Origin: a virus | DNA: 36,483 bases | Strand: one strand, 5' to 3' | Virus record (IMG/VR): IMGVR_UViG_3300023223_000712 | Coordinates: 1-36,483 of that record | Position numbers and translations under genes: made by a program | Notes under the pieces: generated by a model | What the model saw: the letters and a program-made list of their open reading frames with translations, nothing else | What the model was told of the DNA's origin: nothing | Database searches by the model: none | Part shown: piece by piece, positions 7,619-15,510 of the stretch | How the letters are laid out: every line of letters begins with the position of its first letter | Numbering within the stretch: position 1 is the first letter of the stretch

Positions 7619-7664
7619 GTTATGTCTAAAACACATCTTGTTTAAGTGTGTTATGATGATAACA
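7618..7664 (-). promoter_or_regulatory. Promoter with two operators flanking a TATA box (minus-strand gene)
   Basis: Read on the minus strand: operator TGTTATCATCATAACA (7664-7649), TATA-like CTTAAA (7646-7641), then a degenerate operator TGTTTTAGACATAACA (7633-7618) that overlaps the start codon. The two operator centres are 31 bp apart, three helical turns. The same op-TATA-op layout occurs before the gene at 20710, and a single stronger copy lies at 15511-15530. This implies a common DNA-binding regulator. Confidence 0.7.
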
Positions 7665-7692
7665 TGAATGAATTAATAATACAAACACAATT

Positions 7693-7704
7693 TTTATTTA
7701 AATC
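7693..7704 (+). promoter_or_regulatory. TATA box for the tape measure gene
   Basis: TTTATTTAAATC is centred about 25 nt before the TTG at 7723. It supports TTG as a leaderless start and restarts late transcription after the inserted minus-strand gene. Confidence 0.6.
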
Positions 7705-7722
7705 GACTTACACCATATTGTA

Positions 7723-9843
7723 TTGTCTGCTGAACAACTCAAAGGAGTAATTGAAGTTGAATTTGATGAAGGTGATGTTGTAAAAGCTGCAAAAAGTACA
7801 TCTGGTGCAATTGGTACAATGGGCAAATCCATTGAAAAAGATTTAGATGATATTGGCAAATCTGCTGATGGTGCTGCATCTGATTTACAAGGAATGGGTG
7901 ACAAAGGATCACGCTCATTTGATAAATTAGAAGCTGGTGCAGATAGCGCAACAGCATCAGTTAAAGATACAGCACTTGAAGTTGTAGCACTAGGTGAAAC
8001 ATTCAGTGGTGTTGCAGAATCAGCATTTGGATTTGCAGAAAAATTACTATCAGTAGAGCGTGCAATGGTAGGTATTGAACAATCAGCACTTGGTTTGTCA
8101 AGACAGATTGAAGATTTTGAAACTGCAATGAAAAATGGTGAATTATCAACACGTGATCAACAACGTGCAGTACAAGATATTCAAGCAGTTTACAGAGATT
8201 TTGAACTGCAAGGCAGAGAACTTGAAGGACAGCAACAAGCACTTAATGGTGAATTTGTTTCTTTTGGTTTACAAATGTTAACAACAATCACAGTTAGTGG
8301 TGTGATGCTAAAACAATTAGGTTTAACAAATGTTGCACTAGTCAAACAAAAGATTGCATTATTGGCAAACAGCAGAGTTTTAAAATTTTTGAAATTTGAT
8401 CTGGTAGCTGCTAGGGCTGCATTTGTTACAACTACTGGTGCAATGGGTATTATGACATCATCAACCAGAGTGGCCACCTTCTCTGTTGCTGGTTTGCGTG
8501 CAGGTATTCATGCAACCACGCTGGCATTAGGTCCAATAGGCATTGCAATTATTGCAATTACTGCAGCCTTTACCATCTGGGAAACAAATGCATTTGGTGT
8601 ACAAGAAAAGATAGCGCAATTATGGGAGACATTAAAGCAATTCATACCAACTTTAGTTTTATTAGAAGCTACAACCAAAGCACTATTTCCACCAGAAGAA
8701 ATTAAAAAAGTTGGCCAATATGGCATTGAACTTGGTGGCCTAGATGATGTAGCAAAAAATGTTGATGGCCAATTTGCAACACTAGATGAAACCACTGGTA
8801 CTTACACTACAACCATTGGTACTATGACAACAGCAAATCGTGAAGCAATTGAAGTTATGGGCACTGGTGGCATTGGCACTATGGATGAATCATTAACTGG
8901 TGCATTTAATTCAGTTGGTGAAGCAATCAATGAAACCACCCAGGCACTTGTGATGCATCAAGGTTTAATTTTTAGTGCTACTGGTAACATGATTGATCTA
9001 TCAAAACGTGTGGGTAACACAAATGATGTTTATAGAATATGGCAAGAAACACTGAAAGGTGTAAACAAAGAACTTGGTGAAAATAGTGTTTGGTTGGACA
9101 AAGTAAAAAAAAAACAAGATGAATTAAACAACTCTGAAAAACAGAGTGGCATCATTACAACACCATCAGATTTTACAACTACACCAGATGGTGTAGTGCG
9201 CAGACAGCCAACCAGACGTGGACTAGTAACACAAGAATTTTTTAACTCATTGCCACCAGAATTAAAATCAGGTTTCAGGCCCACACGTGGCCCAGGTCCA
9301 GCACCAGGTACTAGGGAACGTTTAGCAAGAGCTAGATCATTTAGAAATTCAGTAGCAGGTATTATTGCTCAAGCATTAACAGGTCGTGGCCCTTTAGACA
9401 GAACCCAATCAGGCATTGCACAAAGAAATCAAGCTACAATTACCTCAATTGTTACACCAATCAGAACAGCCCGAGCTATGGGTTTATCATTTTATCAAGC
9501 AGCATCACAAACAGTTGGTGAATTTAACAAATCTGCACAATCAGCTAGAGCAGCTATAGCAGCAGAGCAGCAAAGAATTTTTAATGAACGTGTTAGCTCC
9601 TTTGGTATTTTATCAAGGGAATTAAGAGTAAATGCAAGAGATTTTGTAACAAGATCAGAGCAAGAATCAATTGCAAATTTTGCAGAACTAGTAGATTTGG
9701 ACACTACACAAATATCAAACCTACAAGCTAGACAATTACTAGCAGCAGGCAGCAGTGAACAAAGCACCAGGAACAGACGAAACGCAACAGCACACAAATT
9801 GGCTTTTTTAAATAGACAGGAAATGATACAAAACTTACCATAA
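7723..9843 (+). CDS. Tail tape measure protein (706 aa, TTG start)
   Basis: This is the longest gene of the tail block, placed after the frameshifted chaperone module. Helical and coiled-coil N-terminal regions rich in Ala, Gly, Asp and Lys (residues about 1-110) are followed by a hydrophobic region around 230-290 (ALGPIGIAIIAITAAF), then a helical C-terminus rich in Arg, Gln and Ala. These are hallmarks of tape measure proteins, which set tail length and pass into the host membrane. By the usual rule of about 0.15 nm per residue the tail would be near 100 nm. The start is TTG TCT GCT, set by the TATA distance. The stop overlaps the next start (TAATG). Confidence 0.85.
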   Translation: MSAEQLKGVIEVEFDEGDVVKAAKSTSGAIGTMGKSIEKDLDDIGKSADGAASDLQGMGDKGSRSFDKLEAGADSATASVKDTALEVVALGETFSGVAESAFGFAEKLLSVERAMVGIEQSALGLSRQIEDFETAMKNGELSTRDQQRAVQDIQAVYRDFELQGRELEGQQQALNGEFVSFGLQMLTTITVSGVMLKQLGLTNVALVKQKIALLANSRVLKFLKFDLVAARAAFVTTTGAMGIMTSSTRVATFSVAGLRAGIHATTLALGPIGIAIIAITAAFTIWETNAFGVQEKIAQLWETLKQFIPTLVLLEATTKALFPPEEIKKVGQYGIELGGLDDVAKNVDGQFATLDETTGTYTTTIGTMTTANREAIEVMGTGGIGTMDESLTGAFNSVGEAINETTQALVMHQGLIFSATGNMIDLSKRVGNTNDVYRIWQETLKGVNKELGENSVWLDKVKKKQDELNNSEKQSGIITTPSDFTTTPDGVVRRQPTRRGLVTQEFFNSLPPELKSGFRPTRGPGPAPGTRERLARARSFRNSVAGIIAQALTGRGPLDRTQSGIAQRNQATITSIVTPIRTARAMGLSFYQAASQTVGEFNKSAQSARAAIAAEQQRIFNERVSSFGILSRELRVNARDFVTRSEQESIANFAELVDLDTTQISNLQARQLLAAGSSEQSTRNRRNATAHKLAFLNRQEMIQNLP

Positions 9844-11528
9844 TGAGTTATCCATTAAACCACAATGCAAGAGGATTGGCAGCAATTCTAGTAGTTTTTG
9901 ATTTGACTGGTACAGAAATGTACAGATATGAAATGCCATCTGTAGCTGTAACACCTGTGCAAAATTTCCCATTCACAGGTGTTGATCTCAACATGGGAAT
10001 CAATGAAAATTCTGGTTTAATTTCAATTTTCATAGATGATAGAGATAAAAATTTTATTGAAAATATTGGTGGTGATATCAGATCAAAATTCAAGCCTGGT
10101 TGGACCATACAAATATTTTGTGGCAAAGAGCCTGCATCAGTCACCCTGTGGGCATTAGCTGTATTGCAAGACATTGATCTAAACTACGATACCAACAATT
10201 TTTTTCAAACTTTACATTGCAATGGCTATGGCATCAGACTACAACACAGATATTCAATAATGAAGCGCTCACAAAAAAGACTAGCTGATGCAATCACACC
10301 TGATCCAGCAGATGTATCAACATATGTTTCACAATTATTCAAAGACGTTTTAATTGATACTGATCATCTAGCAACACAAGGTTTGGGCCAACTAGATATC
10401 ACAACAGGAAATGTACAAGAAATTGCAATCCCGATTGCAGAATTTGATAAAAATATTGTATCATTTGGTACTATTCTCACAGAGCTTGCAGTAATGGGTT
10501 TTGCTTGGTATGGAGTTGATCAAAACAAGGTGGCATTTCTATACAAAAAAGGTGAAGTGTCCAGTGGTTTTCTTGTATCAAATGACACATCACCTGAACC
10601 AAATGATACTTCACTTTGGGCCACAGATAAAAGAATGTTTTTCAGAAACATGCCAAACATAATCCATGATCAATCATCTGACTCAGCCTTTAGTATCTTG
10701 CAAGCTGTAGGCGCTCAAAGGTTGGTGGTGGACCATGATAAACAAGTACACACCACTAGTGACATTGACACAAACAATGCTATCTTTGCCTTCAAATTTG
10801 TACCAATAGTTGACAATGTTGCACAGATTATTGTATTTCTTAGCAGCTCAGGTGCAATTGGTTCTGATTTAATTGTATCAATTGTTGGTGAATCAGGTGG
10901 CAACCCAAATTTATTAAACATAAGAAAATCAGTAACAATTAACAGCGCCCAGCTTCAAAAAGAAATTGATGTAACAGGCAAATTCTTTAAAATTAGATTT
11001 GATAAAATACCAGTGACAAAAGGTGAAACACTATTTGTTGTATTCAGTAAAACAACTAACGTAGGTGTGAACGCATTGAATCTGTCATATGAAGCAGGTA
11101 CAGGCAATTATTTTAGATCAACTGATGGTGGTGCATCATGGACTACACCAGCAGGTGAACCAGCTTTTGTAACTTACAGCTCAAAAAACACAAGAATCAT
11201 TGCAGAAAGTGCAACAACTACAGGCAAACTACTACCAAAAGAAGCAATAATTAACCTGCCTGACACGCCAACTGAGCAAGCTGTGTTTCAGGTTCTTGAA
11301 TCACTGCTACAAACTTTGACCAAAGTTATCAGAAATTATGATCCAATCACTGTATCAACTCCAAATGTACCACCAGAATTAGGCAAATCAATAAGGCTAA
11401 TCAACACTAATCTAAGTATGGACACAGAAGTTGATTTGATTGGCTACAGTTTATCTATCAATGCACATGATAATTCAAATCGTGGTGCAACTGAAATGCA
11501 GCTAATGTTTCAAGGAATCTACATCTAA
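9843..11528 (+). CDS. Tail hub / baseplate protein (561 aa)
   Basis: It lies immediately downstream of the tape measure gene, as tail hub (gp27- or Gp37-like) proteins do. The N-terminal half is beta-rich with a segment where an aromatic-rich strand alternates with helices. Residues about 300-460 look like an inserted beta-sandwich with a WTTP strand and several Thr/Gly turns, possibly a carbohydrate-binding or Ig-like insertion. The end returns to a hub-like strand pattern. It starts in TAATG overlap with the tape measure and shares the TAATG junction with the next gene at 11528, indicating translational coupling. Confidence 0.65.
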   Translation: MSYPLNHNARGLAAILVVFDLTGTEMYRYEMPSVAVTPVQNFPFTGVDLNMGINENSGLISIFIDDRDKNFIENIGGDIRSKFKPGWTIQIFCGKEPASVTLWALAVLQDIDLNYDTNNFFQTLHCNGYGIRLQHRYSIMKRSQKRLADAITPDPADVSTYVSQLFKDVLIDTDHLATQGLGQLDITTGNVQEIAIPIAEFDKNIVSFGTILTELAVMGFAWYGVDQNKVAFLYKKGEVSSGFLVSNDTSPEPNDTSLWATDKRMFFRNMPNIIHDQSSDSAFSILQAVGAQRLVVDHDKQVHTTSDIDTNNAIFAFKFVPIVDNVAQIIVFLSSSGAIGSDLIVSIVGESGGNPNLLNIRKSVTINSAQLQKEIDVTGKFFKIRFDKIPVTKGETLFVVFSKTTNVGVNALNLSYEAGTGNYFRSTDGGASWTTPAGEPAFVTYSSKNTRIIAESATTTGKLLPKEAIINLPDTPTEQAVFQVLESLLQTLTKVIRNYDPITVSTPNVPPELGKSIRLINTNLSMDTEVDLIGYSLSINAHDNSNRGATEMQLMFQGIYI

Positions 11529-12493
11529 TGCCATCACCATTTGATTTTGCAGCAAATCCTACACCATCAACTAGATCATTAAATGTCACTGACTTGATCA
11601 GAAATTACACAAACCTAATCAAATCATTGCCACGTCAAGAAGAAGATATTATTATTCAAGGTTTCAGGTTACAAACAGAATTAGACATACATGATTTTGA
11701 ACTAATAACTGGTACACCAGAAGATGTGATACAAGATGAATTTGTTGATCATGTTGATCCTGTTGCATATCATGTTTCCATACCAGCAGTTGTACATTCA
11801 GATCCTTTAGTATATGACAACAGTAATGCATCAGGTGTTACATTTCCAACACCTGATGCTGGTATTGGCAACAAATTTGCAGGTGCAGTAGTAACACCTG
11901 GTAATAAATATATGATAATTAATGATGATCCAGTTTTAAAACCTAGTGATAAAATAACAATTGCATGTCAAGTTTACATACCAACCAGCCCAACACCAAC
12001 AAGCCATCACTTAATTTCAAAAATTGATGCAACCAATGGTTATCTCATAGATTATAACAACACCAATATTACATTTGGTATTGTTACTGCAACAGGTTTT
12101 GCACAACTGGCATTGCCCTACCCAAAAGATGTTTGGTTTTCTATTGTTTTTTCGTATAGCTCAACATTTGGCATACGTGGAAAAATAAACAATGGTACAT
12201 TATTTTCTAACACATCAAAAACTGGTGCAATATCACACACAGCAGTACGATTAACTATATTTGCAGATAGAACTGGTACTTTTAATGCAACATCTGGTAC
12301 TGCTATTGCTTGGTTAGTAATGCTGCATGGTGAAGTATTAGCAGCTACTTCATGGACCACTGATTATGAAAATGGAATAATAGATAAAAATACAGTGACT
12401 AACAGCAACTTTGAAGAAATTACAACTATACCATACTTGGGTGATTTAGAAGCTCAAACAAATATGACTTCTGGTTTGTTTGTATCTAGTTAA
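11528..12493 (+). CDS. Baseplate-associated LamG-like adhesin (321 aa)
   Basis: A short helical N-terminus (residues about 20-60) is followed by an acidic linker and then a jelly-roll domain (about 90-300). It has the concanavalin/LamG pattern: ITIACQVYIP, HHLISKIDATNGYLIDY, and a late strand with WLVMLHGEV. Such domains bind glycans. A position after the tail hub suggests a tail-tip receptor-binding protein. It overlaps the hub stop codon. A perfect inverted repeat that can terminate transcription in both directions lies just after it. Confidence 0.7.
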   Translation: MPSPFDFAANPTPSTRSLNVTDLIRNYTNLIKSLPRQEEDIIIQGFRLQTELDIHDFELITGTPEDVIQDEFVDHVDPVAYHVSIPAVVHSDPLVYDNSNASGVTFPTPDAGIGNKFAGAVVTPGNKYMIINDDPVLKPSDKITIACQVYIPTSPTPTSHHLISKIDATNGYLIDYNNTNITFGIVTATGFAQLALPYPKDVWFSIVFSYSSTFGIRGKINNGTLFSNTSKTGAISHTAVRLTIFADRTGTFNATSGTAIAWLVMLHGEVLAATSWTTDYENGIIDKNTVTNSNFEEITTIPYLGDLEAQTNMTSGLFVSS

Positions 12494-12506
12494 AAAAAAG
12501 AAAAGA

Positions 12507-12531
12507 AAAATATGATCATAGATCATATTTT
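12507..12531. terminator. Bidirectional hairpin terminator between convergent genes
   Basis: Perfect 11-bp arms AAAATATGATC (12507-12517) and GATCATATTTT (12521-12531) enclose a 3-nt loop. A-rich sequence precedes and T-rich sequence follows, so both strands read stem then T-run. It sits between a plus gene ending at 12493 and a minus gene ending at 12516. Confidence 0.75.
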
Positions 12532-12617
12532 GATTTTAACATTTTGTTGTAAATTCCATCTATCCTATCTAGTAATGGTTGGATCTCTTGTTTCCATTTT
12601 GGTACAATTGGCATCAT
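12516..12617 (-). CDS. Very small helical protein (33 aa), coupled to upstream gene
   Basis: The minus-strand ATG at 12617-12615 overlaps the TGA of the 75-residue gene (ATGA). It runs 33 codons (MMPIVPKWKQ... to ...SKYDL) to TGA at 12518-12516, inside the terminator hairpin. The sequence is an amphipathic helix with Trp, Ile and Leu spacing. The exact ATGA coupling and the end at the terminator argue that it is real despite its size. Function is unknown. It could also be an extension reached by frameshift from the upstream gene. Confidence 0.55.
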   Translation of the reverse strand: MMPIVPKWKQEIQPLLDRIDGIYNKMLKSKYDL

Positions 12618-12841
12618 TTCTTTTCAATAACTGTTAGACGTGCATTGATATTAAATAATTCTGTTTCAACCTTTTCAATTCTAATTGTTAAATCAAGTAT
12701 TTTCATTGCACTTCTTATTGATAAACCCATTACAGATCGTTGTATTGCCATAAATTGCTTCAAATTTGGATCTGTTGCTTTTTCACCAATTATTTTACAT
12801 CTTTGTAGCAATTCGATATGTATTTCTCTTAAATCTTTCAT
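12614..12841 (-). CDS. Small helical, coiled-coil protein (75 aa)
   Basis: The protein is almost entirely helical, with heptad-like Leu/Ile spacing in the C-terminal half (about residues 45-75) and a single Cys. Reverse orientation within the tail block and a dedicated promoter-leader element (12869-12909) mark it as an independently expressed accessory gene. The leader contains a GGGGGTGA ribosome site, a two-codon mini-frame and a six-codon mini-frame whose TGA overlaps this ATG, so translation may be coupled through upstream frames. No family is recognised. Small coiled-coil dimers of this kind are often regulators or anti-host factors, but that is only a guess. Confidence 0.65.
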   Translation of the reverse strand: MKDLREIHIELLQRCKIIGEKATDPNLKQFMAIQRSVMGLSIRSAMKILDLTIRIEKVETELFNINARLTVIEKK

Positions 12842-12868
12842 TGTTTCATCATGTTCATATGTTATTTC

Positions 12869-12909
12869 ATTTCACCCCCTTGGTTTGGCTCACAAAATTT
12901 CTATTTAAC
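12869..12909 (-). promoter_or_regulatory. Duplicated promoter-leader cassette, minus copy
   Basis: Read on the minus strand: TATA-like GTTAAATAG (12909-12901), then AAATTTTGTGAGCCAAAC, then a run leading to GGGGGTGAAAT (12879-12869), a strong Shine-Dalgarno. About 36 of 40 positions match 24164-24203 on the plus strand. The two copies control unrelated small helical genes, so the shared part is regulatory. The leader is an exception to the mostly leaderless genes here. Confidence 0.75.
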
Positions 12910-12920
12910 AACAACAATCA

Positions 12921-12932
12921 AATTTATTTACA
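12921..12932 (+). promoter_or_regulatory. TATA-like box for the 12958 tail fibre gene
   Basis: AATTTATTTACA is centred about 31 nt before the ATG at 12958. It lies back to back with the minus-strand promoter at 12901-12909, making a divergent promoter pair about 20 bp apart. Confidence 0.5.
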
Positions 12933-12957
12933 TCTAATTCATTACAATAACAGATTC

Positions 12958-13587
12958 ATGGACACCATCAATGATAAAATCAATAGAATTACAAATGATC
13001 CAGGTTTATCAAGTGGCATTTGGAATGTTGCATTATGGAATGAATCAGATTATCCCGAATTAGCTATTAACAATCAACATCTTTTAGGTAAGATAGATAA
13101 AATTTTTGCAGAAATTGCAGCAACAGACAGAAACACAGTCATTGAACCTTTACAGCTAGAAGTACAAGCTTTTGGCAAATCCTTCTTTGCTCAAAGAGAT
13201 ATCTGTAACATTTTGCCAAACATCGGTTTAACTGAAATGGCAAAACGCTCAGTTGGTACATCTACTACAACTAATGTAGCTCATGCAATTGGAACAGACA
13301 ACACAACACCTGCATTAACTGACACACTACTTGGTGCAGAAATTTTTAGAAAAGCAATAGGCACAAAAACTGTAGTTGGTCAGACAGAACGATACGGATC
13401 TGTTTTCACTGGTTCTGAAATTGCAAGCCCACCAAAAAATATTGTTGAAGCTGGCATATTCACTGTGTTAACTGCAAACACTGCAATCATCATTGCACAT
13501 GTCACCTTTACAACATTCGTTTTAGATGTTGGCAAATTATTCACCATACAATCAAACATTTCACACAAAAATGGTGTAGCAATATAA
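12958..13587 (+). CDS. Tail fibre / virion structural protein (209 aa)
   Basis: The ATG at 12958 (MDTINDKIN) follows the TATA distance. The open frame extends upstream to 12766 but overlaps the opposite promoter region there. The region around residues 100-160 has the pattern AIGTDNTTPALTDTLLGAE, an AxGTGxTxPaxxDTxLGxE-like segment frequent in phage tail fibre proteins, followed by paired beta strands. There are no catalytic motifs. It precedes the tail collar gene by 1 bp, forming a receptor-binding fibre module downstream of the baseplate. Confidence 0.65.
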   Translation: MDTINDKINRITNDPGLSSGIWNVALWNESDYPELAINNQHLLGKIDKIFAEIAATDRNTVIEPLQLEVQAFGKSFFAQRDICNILPNIGLTEMAKRSVGTSTTTNVAHAIGTDNTTPALTDTLLGAEIFRKAIGTKTVVGQTERYGSVFTGSEIASPPKNIVEAGIFTVLTANTAIIIAHVTFTTFVLDVGKLFTIQSNISHKNGVAI

Positions 13588-13588
13588 C

Positions 13589-14245
13589 ATGGCAGCACCA
13601 GTAGATGCACCATGGGCCAAAACCAATGCAACTGATGCAGATTTAAACAAAACAACATATGGTCAAGGTCCATTATTCCCTACTGTTTGGCCTGTTCAAA
13701 GATTATTTCTAAGAACTGATCAAAATAAAATTTATACAAACATTGGTACACTAAATTCACCAGTATTTACTTTGATTACAGGTACAGCAGCAGGTGCTAT
13801 TATTGATTTTGCAGGCCCAATTGCACAACACCCACTAGGCTATCTAAGATGCAATGGCAATGCAGTATCACGTGGTACATTTAGTGTATTGTTTGCAGTA
13901 ATTGGTACAACATATGGTGTTGGTGATGGTTCAACAACTTTCAATGTGCCAAATTTAGAAACTGATAACAAATTCACTAGTGCTGCAGATGCAGATGGTG
14001 ATCTAAATAATAACGATGGTGAAAATACAACCACATTAACTGTTGCACAATTGCCATCACACAACCACCCATATGTTGACACTGTACTTATTGGTGTAGC
14101 TGGCAACCATGTTACCAGTGGTAACACCACCGTATCATCATTTAGCAACTCAGCAACTAACAAAACAACTAGCAATACAGGCAGTGGTACATCACACAAC
14201 AACAGGCCAAGCAATCTTAAAGTATTCAAATTAATCAAAACTTGA
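13589..14245 (+). CDS. Tail collar domain fibre protein (218 aa)
   Basis: Residues about 70-125 match the phage tail collar domain (PF07484, also in microcystin-dependent proteins). It reads GAIIDFAGPIA, then GYLRCNGNAVSR, then LFAVIGTTYGVGDGSTTFNVPNL. The C-terminal section has TLTVAQLPSHNHP, a conserved part of this family, followed by a Thr/Ser/Asn-rich stretch and the ending HNNRPSNLKVFKLIK, a typical terminal motif. These proteins form short trimeric fibres for host recognition. The start lies 1 bp after the preceding stop and the next gene begins 1 bp downstream. Confidence 0.9.
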   Translation: MAAPVDAPWAKTNATDADLNKTTYGQGPLFPTVWPVQRLFLRTDQNKIYTNIGTLNSPVFTLITGTAAGAIIDFAGPIAQHPLGYLRCNGNAVSRGTFSVLFAVIGTTYGVGDGSTTFNVPNLETDNKFTSAADADGDLNNNDGENTTTLTVAQLPSHNHPYVDTVLIGVAGNHVTSGNTTVSSFSNSATNKTTSNTGSGTSHNNRPSNLKVFKLIKT

Positions 14246-14246
14246 T

Positions 14247-14891
14247 ATGTTGAACAATTCACCTGAAATACTAGTTGTAGATGATTTTCTATCAACCAAC
14301 CAATTATTTCAATGCCAACAGGAAATCACAGCTAACAAATCAAAACGTGAAGCAGAAAAAAATGGCAAACATGCATCATATTCTAGATATTACCCAGATG
14401 TAAACACAATGATCCCAAACACAATTAATGATACTTTATTCACTGACAAAATCCACAATTTAATCAAAGATTTTCACGATGGATTTTGGAAATTATTTAA
14501 TGAACAACTAGCACTAGGTTTTGAGGTACAAGTAACAGCATACAAAAAGAAACTAAAAAACAAATATGATTGGCATGTTGATCATAGAATTGAGAATGAT
14601 AGATATCCTGGCATCAGAGTTTTGAATTATATTTTGTACATGTCTGATGTTGCAGATGGTGGTGAGCTGGAAATAGCAGATTATTATGGCAAACATGATC
14701 CAAATCGCAAAAAATACAACATCATCAAAACCATCAAGCCAAAAACAAACAGACTAGCACTAATGCCTTCTTGGATGGTCCACAGAGTAAAGCCAATAAA
14801 ATCAGATGATACCAGGATCACAATCAATGGCCATGTTTTTCTACAAAGTATTCAAATGATAAATAATAAATTCAACATTGTTGTACAATAA
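14247..14891 (+). CDS. 2-oxoglutarate/Fe(II) oxygenase, prolyl-4-hydroxylase-like (214 aa)
   Basis: The double-stranded beta-helix signature is complete: iron ligands H110 and D112 in WHVDHR, H179 in SWMVHRV, and R190 eleven residues later in RITINGHVF as the likely 2-oxoglutarate carboxylate binder. A GGELEIADYY strand lies between them, as in prolyl 4-hydroxylases and related phage oxygenases. Family enzymes hydroxylate side chains using O2 and 2-oxoglutarate. The next gene, 5 bp downstream, encodes a proline-rich repeat protein, a plausible substrate. Setting it within the fibre module suggests modification of virion proteins. Substrate specificity is inferred. It could instead act on nucleobases or a host protein. 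Confidence 0.85.
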   Translation: MLNNSPEILVVDDFLSTNQLFQCQQEITANKSKREAEKNGKHASYSRYYPDVNTMIPNTINDTLFTDKIHNLIKDFHDGFWKLFNEQLALGFEVQVTAYKKKLKNKYDWHVDHRIENDRYPGIRVLNYILYMSDVADGGELEIADYYGKHDPNRKKYNIIKTIKPKTNRLALMPSWMVHRVKPIKSDDTRITINGHVFLQSIQMINNKFNIVVQ

Positions 14892-14896
14892 TTAAC

Positions 14897-15391
14897 ATGT
14901 CACGACCAGAAGAAGAAACACCAGAAGAAGAAACACCAGGCCCAGAACCTACACCAGAACCTACACCAGAACCAATACCAGAACCTACACCAGAACCAAT
15001 ACCAGAACCAGAAGAAACACCAACACCAACACGTGATCCCAGAGAACCACCATTTGAATTAACTTCACCAGAATCAACATCACAATTACCACCAATGACA
15101 CACCCTAAAGCAATTGAAAAAGCTATAGTAGAACTAATGAAATTTCAAGATACTTTTGTCAGACATATGGCTGATGAACTTTTGGCACTGTACAAATCAA
15201 CACCAATCAACCCACACAAAAGACTTGTTGATATTCCTTTTTCACAAATGACAACAGATGAATCAAAAGAATTTTTACAATTTCAGACTTATATCTATTC
15301 AACACTTAACGTGATCTTCAATTCATATGCTGAAAAAATCAAAACAACAGACATTGAAACACATGAAAAATTAAAAACTGCTGAAAAATAA
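14897..15391 (+). CDS. Proline-rich repeat protein, possible hydroxylase substrate (164 aa)
   Basis: Residues about 3-50 are low-complexity repeats of the type EEETP and PEPTPEP/PEPIPEP. This is an acidic polyproline-type extended arm. Residues about 75-164 are helical and charged without Cys or membrane segments. Position after the oxygenase and at the end of the fibre operon suggests a virion or tail-associated protein whose arm could be hydroxylated or glycosylated. No family is recognised. The final gene of the structural operon is followed by a structured intergenic region. Confidence 0.75.
   Translation: MSRPEEETPEEETPGPEPTPEPTPEPIPEPTPEPIPEPEETPTPTRDPREPPFELTSPESTSQLPPMTHPKAIEKAIVELMKFQDTFVRHMADELLALYKSTPINPHKRLVDIPFSQMTTDESKEFLQFQTYIYSTLNVIFNSYAEKIKTTDIETHEKLKTAEK
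14907..15022 (+). repeat. Tandem short repeats coding for Pro-Glu-rich arm
   Basis: The coding sequence repeats CCAGAAGAAGAAACA twice (14907-14936), then runs of CCAGAACCTACA and CCAGAACCAATA with 12- and 18-bp periods to about 15010. Near-identical units suggest expansion by slippage, so length could vary between strains. Confidence 0.8.
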
Positions 15392-15395
15392 CTAA

Positions 15396-15405
15396 TTTTT
15401 ATATC
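15396..15405 (+). promoter_or_regulatory. TATA-like box for a candidate non-coding RNA
   Basis: TTTTTATATC is centred about 26 nt before base 15427, the start of a strongly foldable segment with no reading frame. Confidence 0.45.
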
Positions 15406-15426
15406 ATTACTTCTTTGTATCATCAA

Positions 15427-15494
15427 GTGGTAATAGTCTGTGCAGGTTTGTTGTTAGTGTACCTGCCTACCAATGCAATTGTGGCTATTACCAC
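15427..15494 (+). ncRNA. Candidate three-way-junction RNA
   Basis: The outer stem is a perfect 10-bp pair, GTGGTAATAG (15427-15436) with CTATTACCAC (15485-15494). Inside are a perfect 6-bp hairpin, GCAGGT (15442-15447) with ACCTGC (15461-15466), and a 4-bp hairpin, CAAT-GCA-ATTG (15471-15481). The 68-nt unit is GC-richer than its surroundings, lies in a gap between operons, follows a TATA-like box at the right distance and lacks a T-run, so it is unlikely to be a simple terminator. It is not a tRNA and I recognise no known RNA family. Confidence 0.5.
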
Positions 15495-15510
15495 CCACTC
15501 ATAATATCAC

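Noticed and set aside
7739-8242. Leu/His/Gln-rich minus-strand frames across the tape measure gene
   Set aside because: Composition is that of antisense readings of Gly/Ala/Asp-rich coding DNA. They have no promoter and overlap a clear gene.
12766-12957. Upstream extension of the tail fibre frame beginning at 12766
   Set aside because: It lies over the divergent promoters and the minus-strand gene, has unusual composition (many Phe, Leu, Tyr), and the TATA box supports the ATG at 12958.
14907-15022. CRISPR-like array
   Set aside because: The repeats are short, in-frame and without spacers. They encode a proline-rich arm.
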